Positions 1 to 8,355 of a stretch of 57,717 bases of DNA are shown piece after piece (the stretch's first letter is position 1; the number at the start of each line of letters is the position of its first letter). The notes beneath the pieces were generated by a model. It saw nothing but the letters and a program-made list of their open reading frames with translations, did no database searches and was not told the DNA's origin. Origin of the DNA: Acidobacteriota bacterium. Lineage in GTDB: Bacteria; Acidobacteriota; Terriglobia; Bryobacterales; Bryobacteraceae. The translations under genes were made by a program, and so were the position numbers. The stretch covers positions 1-57,717 of the forward strand of contig JACQZR010000113.1 in NCBI GenBank assembly GCA_016213775.1, written 5' to 3'.

Positions 1-469
1 AGGCGGATTTGGTTTCGCCGCTGAGGGCGATTGCGATTTTGAAGGTGGCGCAGGGGACGGCGATCTGGTTGGGGCCGATGTGCTGGATGTTGTCGCAATC
101 GAAGAGGGTGCCGGTGAGGATGATGAGGGAGTCGGAGTGGGAGGCGAGTTTGCGGATGTCGTTTTCGATTTTGCGCCAGGCGGACAAATTCAACTCGGGG
201 AGTTGTGGGACTGCATTCGGCCTCAGTAGCGGATGAGGCGAGTTTGGGGTCGGGCGGAAGTGTTGACGTGGGGCGGATGGGGCTTCGAGCATCTCGGGGG
301 TGAGCTGGTAGGCGGTCCAGACGGGGACTCGGCGAGTGTTGCTGTGGCAGAGGGTGAAGGCGGCGCGGGAGGCGAGGTGTTGATCGGGGCCATCGCAGGC
401 GGGGAGTCCGAAGCGGCCGGGTTGGGCGTACAGGGTTTGGATTGCGAGGAAGAGGAGTGCGGTTACCAT
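1..469 (-). pseudogene. NUC1-type DNA/RNA non-specific endonuclease, internally deleted and cut by the window edge
   Basis: Read on the minus strand from ATG at 469 this is one open frame that runs off the left edge. It opens with a short signal-like segment, then FGLPACDGPDQHLASRAAF and TAYQLTPEML, which resemble the N-terminal part of exported NUC1 nucleases. Later ENDIRKLASHSD, LTGTLFDCD and GPNQIAVPCATFK resemble the part after the active site. The stretch that should lie between, carrying the catalytic D/x-R-G-H motif, is missing: about 20 residues (roughly 75-95) replace an expected 45-50. The part just before the junction also reads better one base out of frame (DPKLASS against TPNSPHP near 250), so a one-base deletion plus a larger deletion is likely. 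I infer an inactive remnant. Family assignment is from recognition; the downstream end is not visible. Confidence 0.6.
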
Positions 470-510
470 ACACTATATAGATCGACTGTTTCAAACATTT
501 CTATAGTATG
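467..510. promoter_or_regulatory. AT-rich imperfect inverted repeat upstream of the nuclease remnant
   Basis: The arms CATACACTATATAG (467-480) and CTATAGTATG (501-510) are imperfect inverted repeats in a very AT-rich patch within GC-rich DNA. The left arm overlaps the nuclease start codon. It could be an operator or a promoter region for the minus-strand gene (TATATAGT is -10-like), but no well-spaced -35 box was found. Confidence 0.25.
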
Positions 511-615
511 ACTGGGTTAAAAATATCCAAAGGCAGGATTTGGCAGGGGGAGGGGACGGGGCCGCGTTACAATCGGTCTGTCGCCGTGTGGAGTCTCGGG
601 CGCAACGGCGGCTTC

Positions 616-633
616 GCGGGACTTCAGCCCCGC
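616..633. repeat. REP-like short palindrome, copy 1
   Basis: GCGGGAC TTCA GCCCCGC forms a seven-pair hairpin with one mismatch. The same loop and flanks recur at 55691-55708 as GCGGAAC TTCA GTTCCGC, where an A-T pair replaces a G-C pair and the mismatch is repaired. It lies between the divergent nuclease remnant and the FAH-family gene. Confidence 0.45.
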
Positions 634-692
634 CTTCCGGTCGTGAGAGGTTTATCAGTGGCCAGAAATCCGTTGCGATATCATAACCCCTG

Positions 693-1547
693 ATGACCAC
701 TCGCCGTACCTTCCAAACCGCCGGCCTCGGCGCCGCCGTGCTCGCCTCCGCCGTTTCCTCTGCACTGGCCGCACCCACCCCCGGCACCAAGCGCTTCGTT
801 CGCTTCCGCGCCCAAGGACAAATCGCCCACGGCCTCGTCGAGGGCGAAGACGTCCGCGTCATTCAAGGCGACATACTCGGCAACTACAAAGTCACCGCCA
901 CAAAACGCAAGGTTGGCGAAGTGAAACTCCTCTACCCCATCGTCCCGCCAAAGGTGCTCGCAGTTGGACTCAACTATAAAAGCCACATCGGCAACCGCAC
1001 ACCTCCCTCACAACCCGAGATGTTCTACAAGCCCATCACCTGCCTGCAGAATCCAGAAGAACCCATCCGCATCCCCACCGGCGCAAAGAACGTCCATTAC
1101 GAAGGCGAACTCGTGATCGTAATCGGCAAGCGCCTCAACGCCGCTTCCAAGGACGAAGCCCGCGCCGGCATTTTCGGCGCCACCTGCGGCAACGACGTCA
1201 GCGAGCGCGATTGGCAGAACGGAGCAAAAAAGGATCTGCAGTGGTGGCGTGCCAAAGGCGCCGACACCTTCGGTCCAATGGGTCCCGCCATCGTCAGCGG
1301 GCTCAACTACGACAAATTGTTATTGGAAACCCGCCTCAACGGAAAGAGCGTGCAAAAACAAAACACGTCGGATTTGTTGTTTGACTGCACCAGCATCGTG
1401 AGCTTTGTCAGCCAGTACGTCACCCTCACCCCCGGCGACGTAATCTACACCGGCACTCCAGGCGCAACCCAAAAGATGTCGCCCGGCGACGTGGTGGAAG
1501 TAGAAATCGAAGGAATCGGAATTCTCCGCAACGCCGTAATCGCCTGA
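693..1547 (+). CDS. Exported fumarylacetoacetate hydrolase family protein
   Basis: 284 residues. The N-terminus (TTRRTFQTAGLGAAVLAS) has a twin-arginine-like motif followed by a hydrophobic stretch ending in ALAA, so export is likely. The rest matches the FAH fold shared by fumarylacetoacetases, 2-hydroxyhepta-2,4-diene-1,7-dioate isomerases and acylpyruvases: VGLNYKSH, then HYEGELVIVIGK with the metal-binding Glu, then GNDVSERDWQ, KGADTFGPMGP and TGTPGATQ near the C-terminus. Such enzymes cleave C-C bonds or decarboxylate keto acids with Mg2+; the substrate cannot be told. Export is unusual for a family that is mostly cytosolic, but Tat-type leaders are common on such enzymes in this lineage. 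No obvious Shine-Dalgarno precedes the ATG. Convergent with the Roadblock gene, 4 bases apart. Confidence 0.85.
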   Translation: MTTRRTFQTAGLGAAVLASAVSSALAAPTPGTKRFVRFRAQGQIAHGLVEGEDVRVIQGDILGNYKVTATKRKVGEVKLLYPIVPPKVLAVGLNYKSHIGNRTPPSQPEMFYKPITCLQNPEEPIRIPTGAKNVHYEGELVIVIGKRLNAASKDEARAGIFGATCGNDVSERDWQNGAKKDLQWWRAKGADTFGPMGPAIVSGLNYDKLLLETRLNGKSVQKQNTSDLLFDCTSIVSFVSQYVTLTPGDVIYTGTPGATQKMSPGDVVEVEIEGIGILRNAVIA

Positions 1548-1551
1548 CGCG

Positions 1552-1917
1552 TTAATTCAACCGCTCCCCAATCTCCCGGGCTGCCCACCGCGCTTCCAGA
1601 TGAATCAGTCCCGTGTTGGCGCCCGTCGGACCCATCACCACCAGCACTGCCTTCCCGCCGGCGTTATATAAGAAGATCTGTCCGTCCGATCCGCTCAGGC
1701 TGAGTTCGTTCAGCGTGCCTGCGCTCATCGTGTCGCTGACGCGCTTCCCCAGGCTCGACGCCGCCGCCGCCATTGCCGCGATGCGTGCCGGATTCTCGTT
1801 CTCGTTCACCGCATGCGCGATCGGCTTCCCATCATTGGTTGCCAGCAACACCCCCGTCAGTTCCGGCACGGCGGCTCGCAGATTGTCGAGGTCTTTCTGT
1901 ACGTTATCCAGGGACAT
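1552..1917 (-). CDS. Roadblock/LC7 domain protein
   Basis: 121 residues from ATG at 1917, chosen because AGAGGAGG lies just upstream; a longer reading to 2043 has no family support. The whole protein is one Roadblock/LC7 domain: an N-terminal helix (NVQKDLDNLRAAVPELTG), the core VLLATNDGKPIAHA, then LSLSGSDGQIFLYNAGGKAVLVV. Family members such as MglB bind or activate small Ras-like GTPases controlling polarity or motility. No GTPase gene is adjacent, so the partner is unknown. Seems monocistronic, transcribed away from the tRNA gene. Confidence 0.85.
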   Translation of the reverse strand: MSLDNVQKDLDNLRAAVPELTGVLLATNDGKPIAHAVNENENPARIAAMAAAASSLGKRVSDTMSAGTLNELSLSGSDGQIFLYNAGGKAVLVVMGPTGANTGLIHLEARWAAREIGERLN

Positions 1918-2088
1918 GGTTCCTCCTCTGAGCGTCAAACTCACTTCGGAGCGGTAGAAGTGAATTCTAGGGTCATATCGGCGGGAACCTACAGAAGCTT
2001 TACGGTTGAGATGTGCGACGGCTGCGAGGGGATTTGGAGCCATTTGGAGCAGGACTTGAAAGCAGAGGACGCTAAGTGATTGAAAAGT

Positions 2089-2163
<75 letters not shown>

Positions 2164-2335
2164 TCATCAGGAGATGACTCGCAGCCGTTCCGCCACGCAT
2201 CACCTCTCCAATATACCAGACGCCTCCACTGGCGCAAGCCCTGCATGCGTTACGATTTTAGAATGACCGCAACTTCCAGCGGTCTCCCGTGCTTGTACTT
2301 GGAAGTCGCCGCCGAATCTGGTTCCGCAAGAGGCT

Positions 2336-3724
2336 ATGAAACGAGTCCTAAACATCACCGGTCCCTGCCCGGGCCCCGTCTTCCCGACAACGTTCGGGCG
2401 CCGCAGCTTCCTTCAGGCCGGCTTCCTCGGCGGAATGGGGCTCACGCTCGCTGACCTCTTCCAGATCAGGGCCACCGCCGGCGAAGTGCGCCAACCCGGC
2501 GCTGCCAGACGAGCCGAAGGACCGGCGAAAAACGTCATTCAGATCATCCTCCCGGGCGGCCTCGCGCATCAGGAATCGTGGGACCCCAAGCCCGATGCCC
2601 CTATCGAATACCGCGGCCCGTTCGGTGTCGTTAAAACAAAAATACCCGGTATTGTTTTTAGCGAAAACCTCTCACGTACGGCCCAGATCGCTGACAAAAT
2701 CACCGTGATCCGCTCCATCACGGGCCGCATCCCCGATCACAACCTCGCCACCTATCAATACCTCACCGGCTACCTGCCCACCCCCGCCATCATTCACCCG
2801 TCGATGGGCGCGGTGGTGGCGCACGAACTCGGCTCGCGCAACAATCTTCCAGCCTTCGTCGGCGTGCCCGGCGTGCCACAGCTTTCCGGCACCGGCTATC
2901 TCAGCGCGAAGTACGGCGCCTTTGAACTGGGCGGCGATCCGGGGCAGAAGAATTTCCAGGTCCGCGACATCACACTGGCGCGCGGCGTCACCGAGGATCG
3001 GTTTCAGCGGCGTCAATCGGCGCGCGAGGCCGTCGAATCGCACTTCAAACAGATGGAAAAGAACCCCGTCGAAGTCGACGCCATCGGCGAGTTCTACCAG
3101 CAGGCCTACAAAATCATAACGTCCGTCGAAGCGCGCAACGCATTCTCCCTCGACGGTGAGCCCGACACAATCACCAAGCTCTATGGCGAGGTCCGCAATC
3201 CGCGCGGCGGACAGCCATTCGCCATCGGCCGTCAACTGATGCTGGCGCGCCGCCTTGTCGAATCGGGCGTGCGTTTCGTCACCGTGCAGTACAGCGGATC
3301 GGGTGGATGGGACAACCACGTCAACGTCAAGCAGGCGGTGGGCGACGGCATGCCCGCGTTTGATCACGCTTTCTCCGGCCTCGTCACCGATCTCGATCAG
3401 CGCGGCCTCCTCGATTCCACCATCGTCATGGTGATGACCGAATTCGGCCGCACTCCGAAAATCAATCAGACCAACGGGCGCGACCACTGGGCGCGCGTTT
3501 ATTCGATGGTGCTCGCGGGCGGCGGCATCACGCGCGGCCAGATTTACGGCGCCAGCAATTCTACCGCGTCCGAACCCGACCGTGACGCGGTCACCGTGGA
3601 AGACTTCCTGGCCACCGTGTACAAGCAACTCGGCATCAACTCCGAGGACCGTTTGATGGCGCCGGGCAATCGACCCATCGACATCGTACGGGGCGGCAAA
3701 CCTGTCGCCGGCCTCATCGGATAA
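2336..3724 (+). CDS. DUF1501 protein (Tat-exported, sulfatase/phosphatase-like fold)
   Basis: 462 residues, first gene of a four-gene operon. FGRRSFLQAGFLGGMGLTLADLF (about 20-42) is a twin-arginine signal of the kind that opens DUF1501 proteins. The family continues with IIQIILPGGLAHQESWDPKPD, RSITGRIPDHNLATYQYLTGY, and near the end STIVMVMTEFGRTPKINQTNGRDHW, its conserved terminal motif. DUF1501 is related to the alkaline phosphatase/sulfatase fold, but its reaction is unknown. It is nearly always found beside DUF1549/DUF1553 cytochrome-like proteins, as here. The PPC-domain gene starts 6 bases downstream. Confidence 0.9.
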   Translation: MKRVLNITGPCPGPVFPTTFGRRSFLQAGFLGGMGLTLADLFQIRATAGEVRQPGAARRAEGPAKNVIQIILPGGLAHQESWDPKPDAPIEYRGPFGVVKTKIPGIVFSENLSRTAQIADKITVIRSITGRIPDHNLATYQYLTGYLPTPAIIHPSMGAVVAHELGSRNNLPAFVGVPGVPQLSGTGYLSAKYGAFELGGDPGQKNFQVRDITLARGVTEDRFQRRQSAREAVESHFKQMEKNPVEVDAIGEFYQQAYKIITSVEARNAFSLDGEPDTITKLYGEVRNPRGGQPFAIGRQLMLARRLVESGVRFVTVQYSGSGGWDNHVNVKQAVGDGMPAFDHAFSGLVTDLDQRGLLDSTIVMVMTEFGRTPKINQTNGRDHWARVYSMVLAGGGITRGQIYGASNSTASEPDRDAVTVEDFLATVYKQLGINSEDRLMAPGNRPIDIVRGGKPVAGLIG

Positions 3725-3730
3725 CACGTC

Positions 3731-6142
3731 ATGCTCGTTCGATCGCTGCTCGTCTTCGCCGCGACCTGGGTGGCATGCGCCGAGCCGCTCCACATGGTGG
3801 AGTACGTGTATCCGCGCGGCGGATCGCGAGGCGCAACAGTTCAGGTCACCTTCAACGGCCGCTATTTAAGGGACCCGCGCGCGGTGATCTTCTACCGGCC
3901 CGGCATTCACGTCACCGAACTGCACCCCGGTGACAAGCCCGAGGAGACCGTGAAGGCGAAGTTTGAAATTGCCGCCGATTGTCCGCTGGGCGAGCATGTG
4001 CTACGCCTCCGCACCGCCACTGGCCTGAGCGACGCAGTTACGTTCTGGGTGAGCCCGTTTCCCAAGCTGCCCGAGTTTGAGAAGAAGGCCGGCGAGGACG
4101 ACACGCTCGCCACCGCGCAGCGCGTTCCGCTCAACGTGACTATCGACGGCCATATCGATCCCGGCAATCGTATGGATGTCGACTACTACGCCGTTGCTGT
4201 AAAGCAGGACGACCGGCTGAGCGTAGAAGTGGAATCGGTGCGGCTCGGCACGCTTCACCAGGGATTCGGAGATAACGATCTTTTGGCCCGAATACTGGAT
4301 TCCGCGGGCAAGGAACTGGCGCGCGGCGGCGATAATTCGCTGCTGGTGCAGGACCCGGTGCTCTCTATCGTGGCCCCCCGCACCGGCGTGTACTTCGTCG
4401 AAGTGAAGCAGGAGATGTATCAGGCCCCGCGCAACACTTACTACCGCGTGCACATTGGCAATTTCGTCCGCCCGATGCTGACATTTCCTCTCGGCGGCGA
4501 AGCGGGCAAACCACTCCATGTCCGCATCTACGGTGACCCCGCCGGCGACCGCACCGAGACAGTGCAACTTCCCTCGAAGCCAGGCGATTTCGAATATTTC
4601 CTCGGGCAAGTGCCCTCGCCTAACATGCTTCGTGTATCGCCCTACCCCAACGTCATCAAGTCGGACGAAGGCATCACAGTGGCGCCCGCAATTCCGGTGG
4701 CCTTCAACGGCATCTACAACAAAGGTGCAGCAGCGGATGTATTTCAGTTCCCCGCAAAAAAAGGCGAATCATGGAAGGTGCGCGTGATTGCCCGCACCGG
4801 TGGCTCTCCGATGGACCCGAGATTCTGGATCCGGTCGACAAAATCGCAGAAGAACATCGTCGCGGCGGATGACTCGCGAATGAACGATCTCGGCTACGTG
4901 TCCAATCGCGGCACCTGGCACATCAAGGACACGCTCGACCCCGTGGCCATCTTTAAACCGCCCGCCGATGGCGACTACCTCGTCGGCATCGAGGACACGC
5001 GCGGCAAGTCGGGGCCGGACTTCGCTTATCGCATCGAGATCGAACCCGTCCGTGACACCGTCTATACGCACATCACTTCATCCGACGCCTATCAGATGCC
5101 GAAGACCACGGGCATGATCGTCCCGCAAGGCGGACGTTGGACGATGGCAGTGCAACTGGCGGCCGGTCTCGGCAACACCTTTCAAGGCGACATCGAATTG
5201 GAAGCCAAGGGACTGCCTCGCGGCGTGAAGATGATCGCCCAGAAATACCCTAAAGGGGTAACGCGCATGCCGGTGCAGTTTGAAGCGGAACCAGGAGCGG
5301 AACAGCAAGCCGCCTGGATCGAACTGCTGGCCCGTCCCGCCGATCGCATCAGAACTATCCACTCGGAATCGCGCCAGGCGTTCCACTTGTTCAACCGGCC
5401 TGGCGAACGGCCGTGGCACTACGTGTTCCTGAACAAATACGCGCTCGCCGTCACTGACCCAGCACCCTTCTACGTCGAGTTGGAGAAGCCGGCCACGCCA
5501 TTGACGCGTAGCGGCGAGATGATGCTCAGACTGAAAGTGGTGCGCCATGGCGAGTTCCAAGGGCCGGTGGAGATCTTCTCCGATTGGCTCCCCTCCGGCG
5601 TGTCATCGGGTGGCACGCTGCAAGTGCCGGCCGGAAAATCCGAAGCGCTGTATCGCATCCAGGCGAACGACAAAGCCGCCACCGGCAAATTTCCCATCGC
5701 GCTCAACGCCACAACCACAACTGGTGGCGATGCGAACAGCGGCATCGGGCGCATTCGCGTGTCCACGCCATTCACGCCGCTGGAAGTGGCCGAGCCCTAC
5801 ATCTCCATCCAACTCAAACGTGCGGCGGTGGAACGCGGTGGCACAGCGGAAATCCTTGCCCTCGTGAAGCACAACAGGCCCTTCCCGGGTAAAGCCACAT
5901 TGGAACTGCGCCGTCTCCCCAAAGGCGTGGAAATGGCCGGGCCCGCGCCGATAATCCGATCTAGAGATCTGGAAATCGTAATTCCTGTGAAGGCCTCCGC
6001 GGACGCGCTGGCTGGGCTGTACAAGGACATCTTCTGTGAGGTCACCATCACGGAAAACGGCCAGACAGTGAAGCAACAAACCGGGTCCGGCGTCCTGCGT
6101 ATCGACATGCCGCGCACGGCGTCGGCGGTGAGCGCGCAATGA
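3731..6142 (+). CDS. Secreted PPC (bacterial pre-peptidase C-terminal) domain protein
   Basis: 803 residues with a short signal peptide (LVRSLLVFAATWVACAEP). An N-terminal Ig/IPT-like stretch (about 20-110: YVYPRGGSRGATVQVTFNG) is followed by a PPC beta-sandwich (about 118-245: EDDTLATAQRVPLNV ... MDVDYYAVAVKQDDRLSVEV ... GVYFVEVKQ). A second PPC-like unit appears near 330-450 (NKGAADVFQFPAKKGESWKV ... DGDYLVGIEDTRG). The C-terminal third is beta-rich without a recognised domain. No catalytic motif is visible; it is more likely a binding or scaffold component of the operon's exported assembly. Its last four bases overlap the next gene (ATGA). Confidence 0.8.
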   Translation: MLVRSLLVFAATWVACAEPLHMVEYVYPRGGSRGATVQVTFNGRYLRDPRAVIFYRPGIHVTELHPGDKPEETVKAKFEIAADCPLGEHVLRLRTATGLSDAVTFWVSPFPKLPEFEKKAGEDDTLATAQRVPLNVTIDGHIDPGNRMDVDYYAVAVKQDDRLSVEVESVRLGTLHQGFGDNDLLARILDSAGKELARGGDNSLLVQDPVLSIVAPRTGVYFVEVKQEMYQAPRNTYYRVHIGNFVRPMLTFPLGGEAGKPLHVRIYGDPAGDRTETVQLPSKPGDFEYFLGQVPSPNMLRVSPYPNVIKSDEGITVAPAIPVAFNGIYNKGAAADVFQFPAKKGESWKVRVIARTGGSPMDPRFWIRSTKSQKNIVAADDSRMNDLGYVSNRGTWHIKDTLDPVAIFKPPADGDYLVGIEDTRGKSGPDFAYRIEIEPVRDTVYTHITSSDAYQMPKTTGMIVPQGGRWTMAVQLAAGLGNTFQGDIELEAKGLPRGVKMIAQKYPKGVTRMPVQFEAEPGAEQQAAWIELLARPADRIRTIHSESRQAFHLFNRPGERPWHYVFLNKYALAVTDPAPFYVELEKPATPLTRSGEMMLRLKVVRHGEFQGPVEIFSDWLPSGVSSGGTLQVPAGKSEALYRIQANDKAATGKFPIALNATTTTGGDANSGIGRIRVSTPFTPLEVAEPYISIQLKRAAVERGGTAEILALVKHNRPFPGKATLELRRLPKGVEMAGPAPIIRSRDLEIVIPVKASADALAGLYKDIFCEVTITENGQTVKQQTGSGVLRIDMPRTASAVSAQ

Positions 6143-8355
6143 CGCGAGCCATTCTCCTCCTCACGATTGTCCCCGCGGTGTTGTTCGCCGCCAACAAGAA
6201 GGCGCCTGCATCGAAAGCCCCCGTCACGCCGCCTCGGCCGGTCAGCTTCCGGCTCGACGTGATGCCCGTCTTCTTCCGCGCCGGCTGCAACTCCGGAGGC
6301 TGTCACGGAGCGGCATCGGGTAAGGACGGCTTCCGCCTCTCCCTCTTTGGTTACGACCCTGCCGGCGACTACTTCCGTCTCACGCAGCAACTGATCGGCC
6401 GCCGCATCGATCTCGCCGTACCCGAAGAGAGCCTGCTGCTCAAGAAGGCCACTGGCATGGTGCCTCACTCGGGCGGCCGCCGCTTCAAGCCCGACAGCGG
6501 CTACTACCGCACCGTGCTCGAATGGATTCGCGCCGGCGCTCCCGCCGATTCGGAAAAGGTCCCGCAGGTGGCCGGCATCTCGCTGGTCCCCGACAAGATT
6601 GTCTTCTCCGGCAAGGAGCCGAAGAAGAAGCTGCAGGTCATCGCGCGCTACTCTGACGGCACCACGCGCACGGTGAACAACCTCGCGCTCTACCTCACCA
6701 ACAACAAGAACACCGCTGACATCGACGACAACGGCATTGTCACAGCCGGCAAGCGCGGCGCCACGTTCGTCTTTGCGCGCTTCGCCAAGTTCACCACCGG
6801 CGCCGAAGTTATCGTCCTCCCCACCGACAAAAACTTCAAGTGGCCCAAGGTTTCGTCCAACAACTACATAGACGACATCGTCAATGCCAAGCTGCAATAC
6901 CTGCGCATCCTTCCCAGCAGTCTTAGCACTGATGAACAGTTCCTGCGCCGCGTCTCCATCGACCTCATCGGGTTGCTCCCCACGGTCGACGAGTACAAGT
7001 CCTTCGTCGCCGACCGTTCCCCCGGCAAGCGCGCCAAACTCGTTGACGCACTCATGCAGCGCGACGAATTTGCAGATCTGTGGGCCACCAAATGGGCTGA
7101 ACTGCTCAAGGTGATCACTGGCAACAACGCCTCCTTCGGCACCGATCGCAAAGTCGCCAACGCCTACTACCAGTGGATCCGCGAGCAGATGAAGCGCAAC
7201 ACTCCGGTGGACGAATTCGTACGCGCGCAGCTTGCCGGCACAGGCAGCAACATCGCCGACCCCGCAGTGAACCTTTATACGATGATCCCGCAGGGCCGCT
7301 ATGACGCCAAGGAAGTCGCGCTCGACGTGGCAGAGGTGTTCACCGGCATTCGTATCCAATGCGCGCAGTGCCACAACCACCCCTTTGACCGTTGGACCAT
7401 GGATGACTTCTACGGCTTCGTCAGCTTCTTCACCGGAGTAAAGCGCAAGCCCGCCAGCGAGCCGCGCGAATACTATATCTCGGGCGATCCCAACCCGCCT
7501 CCCGCGAAGTACCTGCTCGACAACCGTCCGGTACCCGCGAAGTTCCTCGGGGGCGCGGAGCCCGACATAAGGACCCGCGACCCGCGCCTCGCACTGGCCG
7601 AATGGCTCACCTCAACGGACAACGTGATCTTCCGGCAGAACATCGCCAACCGCGTGTGGGACCACTTCTTCGGACGCGGCATCGTCCACCCTGTGGACGA
7701 CGTGCGAATCAGCAATCCGCCCAGCAACAAAGAACTGCTGGAAGCCCTTGGCAAGCACCTCGCCTCCTACAACTACGACGTGCGCCGCCTCATTCTCGAC
7801 ATCTGCACCTCGCGGACCTACCAGCTTTCCTCCATACCCAACGAAACCAATCGCGACGACGATTCGCAGTTCTCGCACGCCAAACTCCGCCGCATGCGCG
7901 CCGACGTAATGCTCGACGCCCTCGCCCAGGTCACCGGCACTCCCACCGCGTTCGGCCCCTACGCCCCCGGCACCCGCGCGACGGAAATGTTTGAAGGCGG
8001 CCATCGCACTGGTAACTATTTCCTCCGCACTTTCGGTCTCTCGAAACGAGAAAGCGTGCACGCCTCCGAAACCCGCTACGAACCCACGCTCTCGCAAGCC
8101 CTGCACCTGATCAATGGGGACACCGTCGAAACCAAGATTGCCCGCAGCACCATCGTCACGGAACAACTCAAAGCAAAACGTACCCCGCAGGCAATCATAG
8201 AAGTACTCTACATCCGTACCCTCTCGCGCAAACCGTCGGCGGAAGAATCAAAGAAACTCGCCGCCCTCGTAGCAAACGACCCATCCGGCCGCGCCGTCTA
8301 CGACGACATCCTCTGGGCTCTCATCAACTCCTCGGAATTCGAATTCAACCACTAA
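6139..8355 (+). CDS. DUF1549/DUF1553 cytochrome-c-like protein with Big_2 (Ig-like) domain
   Basis: 738 residues with signal peptide (ILLLTIVPAVLFAAN). Near the N-terminus a CNSGGCH motif (C50, C55, H56) is a wide-spaced haem-c-like site. Residues about 150-230 form a bacterial Ig-like domain (ARYSDGTTRTV ... IDDNGIVTAGKRG). DUF1549 follows (IDDIVNAKLQYLRILPS ... RRVSIDLIGLLPTVDEY) with a canonical CAQCH (C408, C411, H412) and NHPFDRWTMDDFYGF. DUF1553 fills the C-terminus (LAEWLTSTDNVIFRQNIANR ... QALHLINGD ... YIRTLSRKPS). These proteins are typical of Planctomycetes and Solibacter-like bacteria; the reaction is not established. Translationally coupled to the PPC gene by a 4-base overlap. 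Confidence 0.92.
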   Translation: MTRAILLLTIVPAVLFAANKKAPASKAPVTPPRPVSFRLDVMPVFFRAGCNSGGCHGAASGKDGFRLSLFGYDPAGDYFRLTQQLIGRRIDLAVPEESLLLKKATGMVPHSGGRRFKPDSGYYRTVLEWIRAGAPADSEKVPQVAGISLVPDKIVFSGKEPKKKLQVIARYSDGTTRTVNNLALYLTNNKNTADIDDNGIVTAGKRGATFVFARFAKFTTGAEVIVLPTDKNFKWPKVSSNNYIDDIVNAKLQYLRILPSSLSTDEQFLRRVSIDLIGLLPTVDEYKSFVADRSPGKRAKLVDALMQRDEFADLWATKWAELLKVITGNNASFGTDRKVANAYYQWIREQMKRNTPVDEFVRAQLAGTGSNIADPAVNLYTMIPQGRYDAKEVALDVAEVFTGIRIQCAQCHNHPFDRWTMDDFYGFVSFFTGVKRKPASEPREYYISGDPNPPPAKYLLDNRPVPAKFLGGAEPDIRTRDPRLALAEWLTSTDNVIFRQNIANRVWDHFFGRGIVHPVDDVRISNPPSNKELLEALGKHLASYNYDVRRLILDICTSRTYQLSSIPNETNRDDDSQFSHAKLRRMRADVMLDALAQVTGTPTAFGPYAPGTRATEMFEGGHRTGNYFLRTFGLSKRESVHASETRYEPTLSQALHLINGDTVETKIARSTIVTEQLKAKRTPQAIIEVLYIRTLSRKPSAEESKKLAALVANDPSGRAVYDDILWALINSSEFEFNH

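Noticed and set aside
5797-7380. 527-codon minus-strand open frame
   Set aside because: Antisense shadow of the PPC and DUF1549 genes, which have signal peptides, domains and operon spacing; the shadow has no recognisable family.
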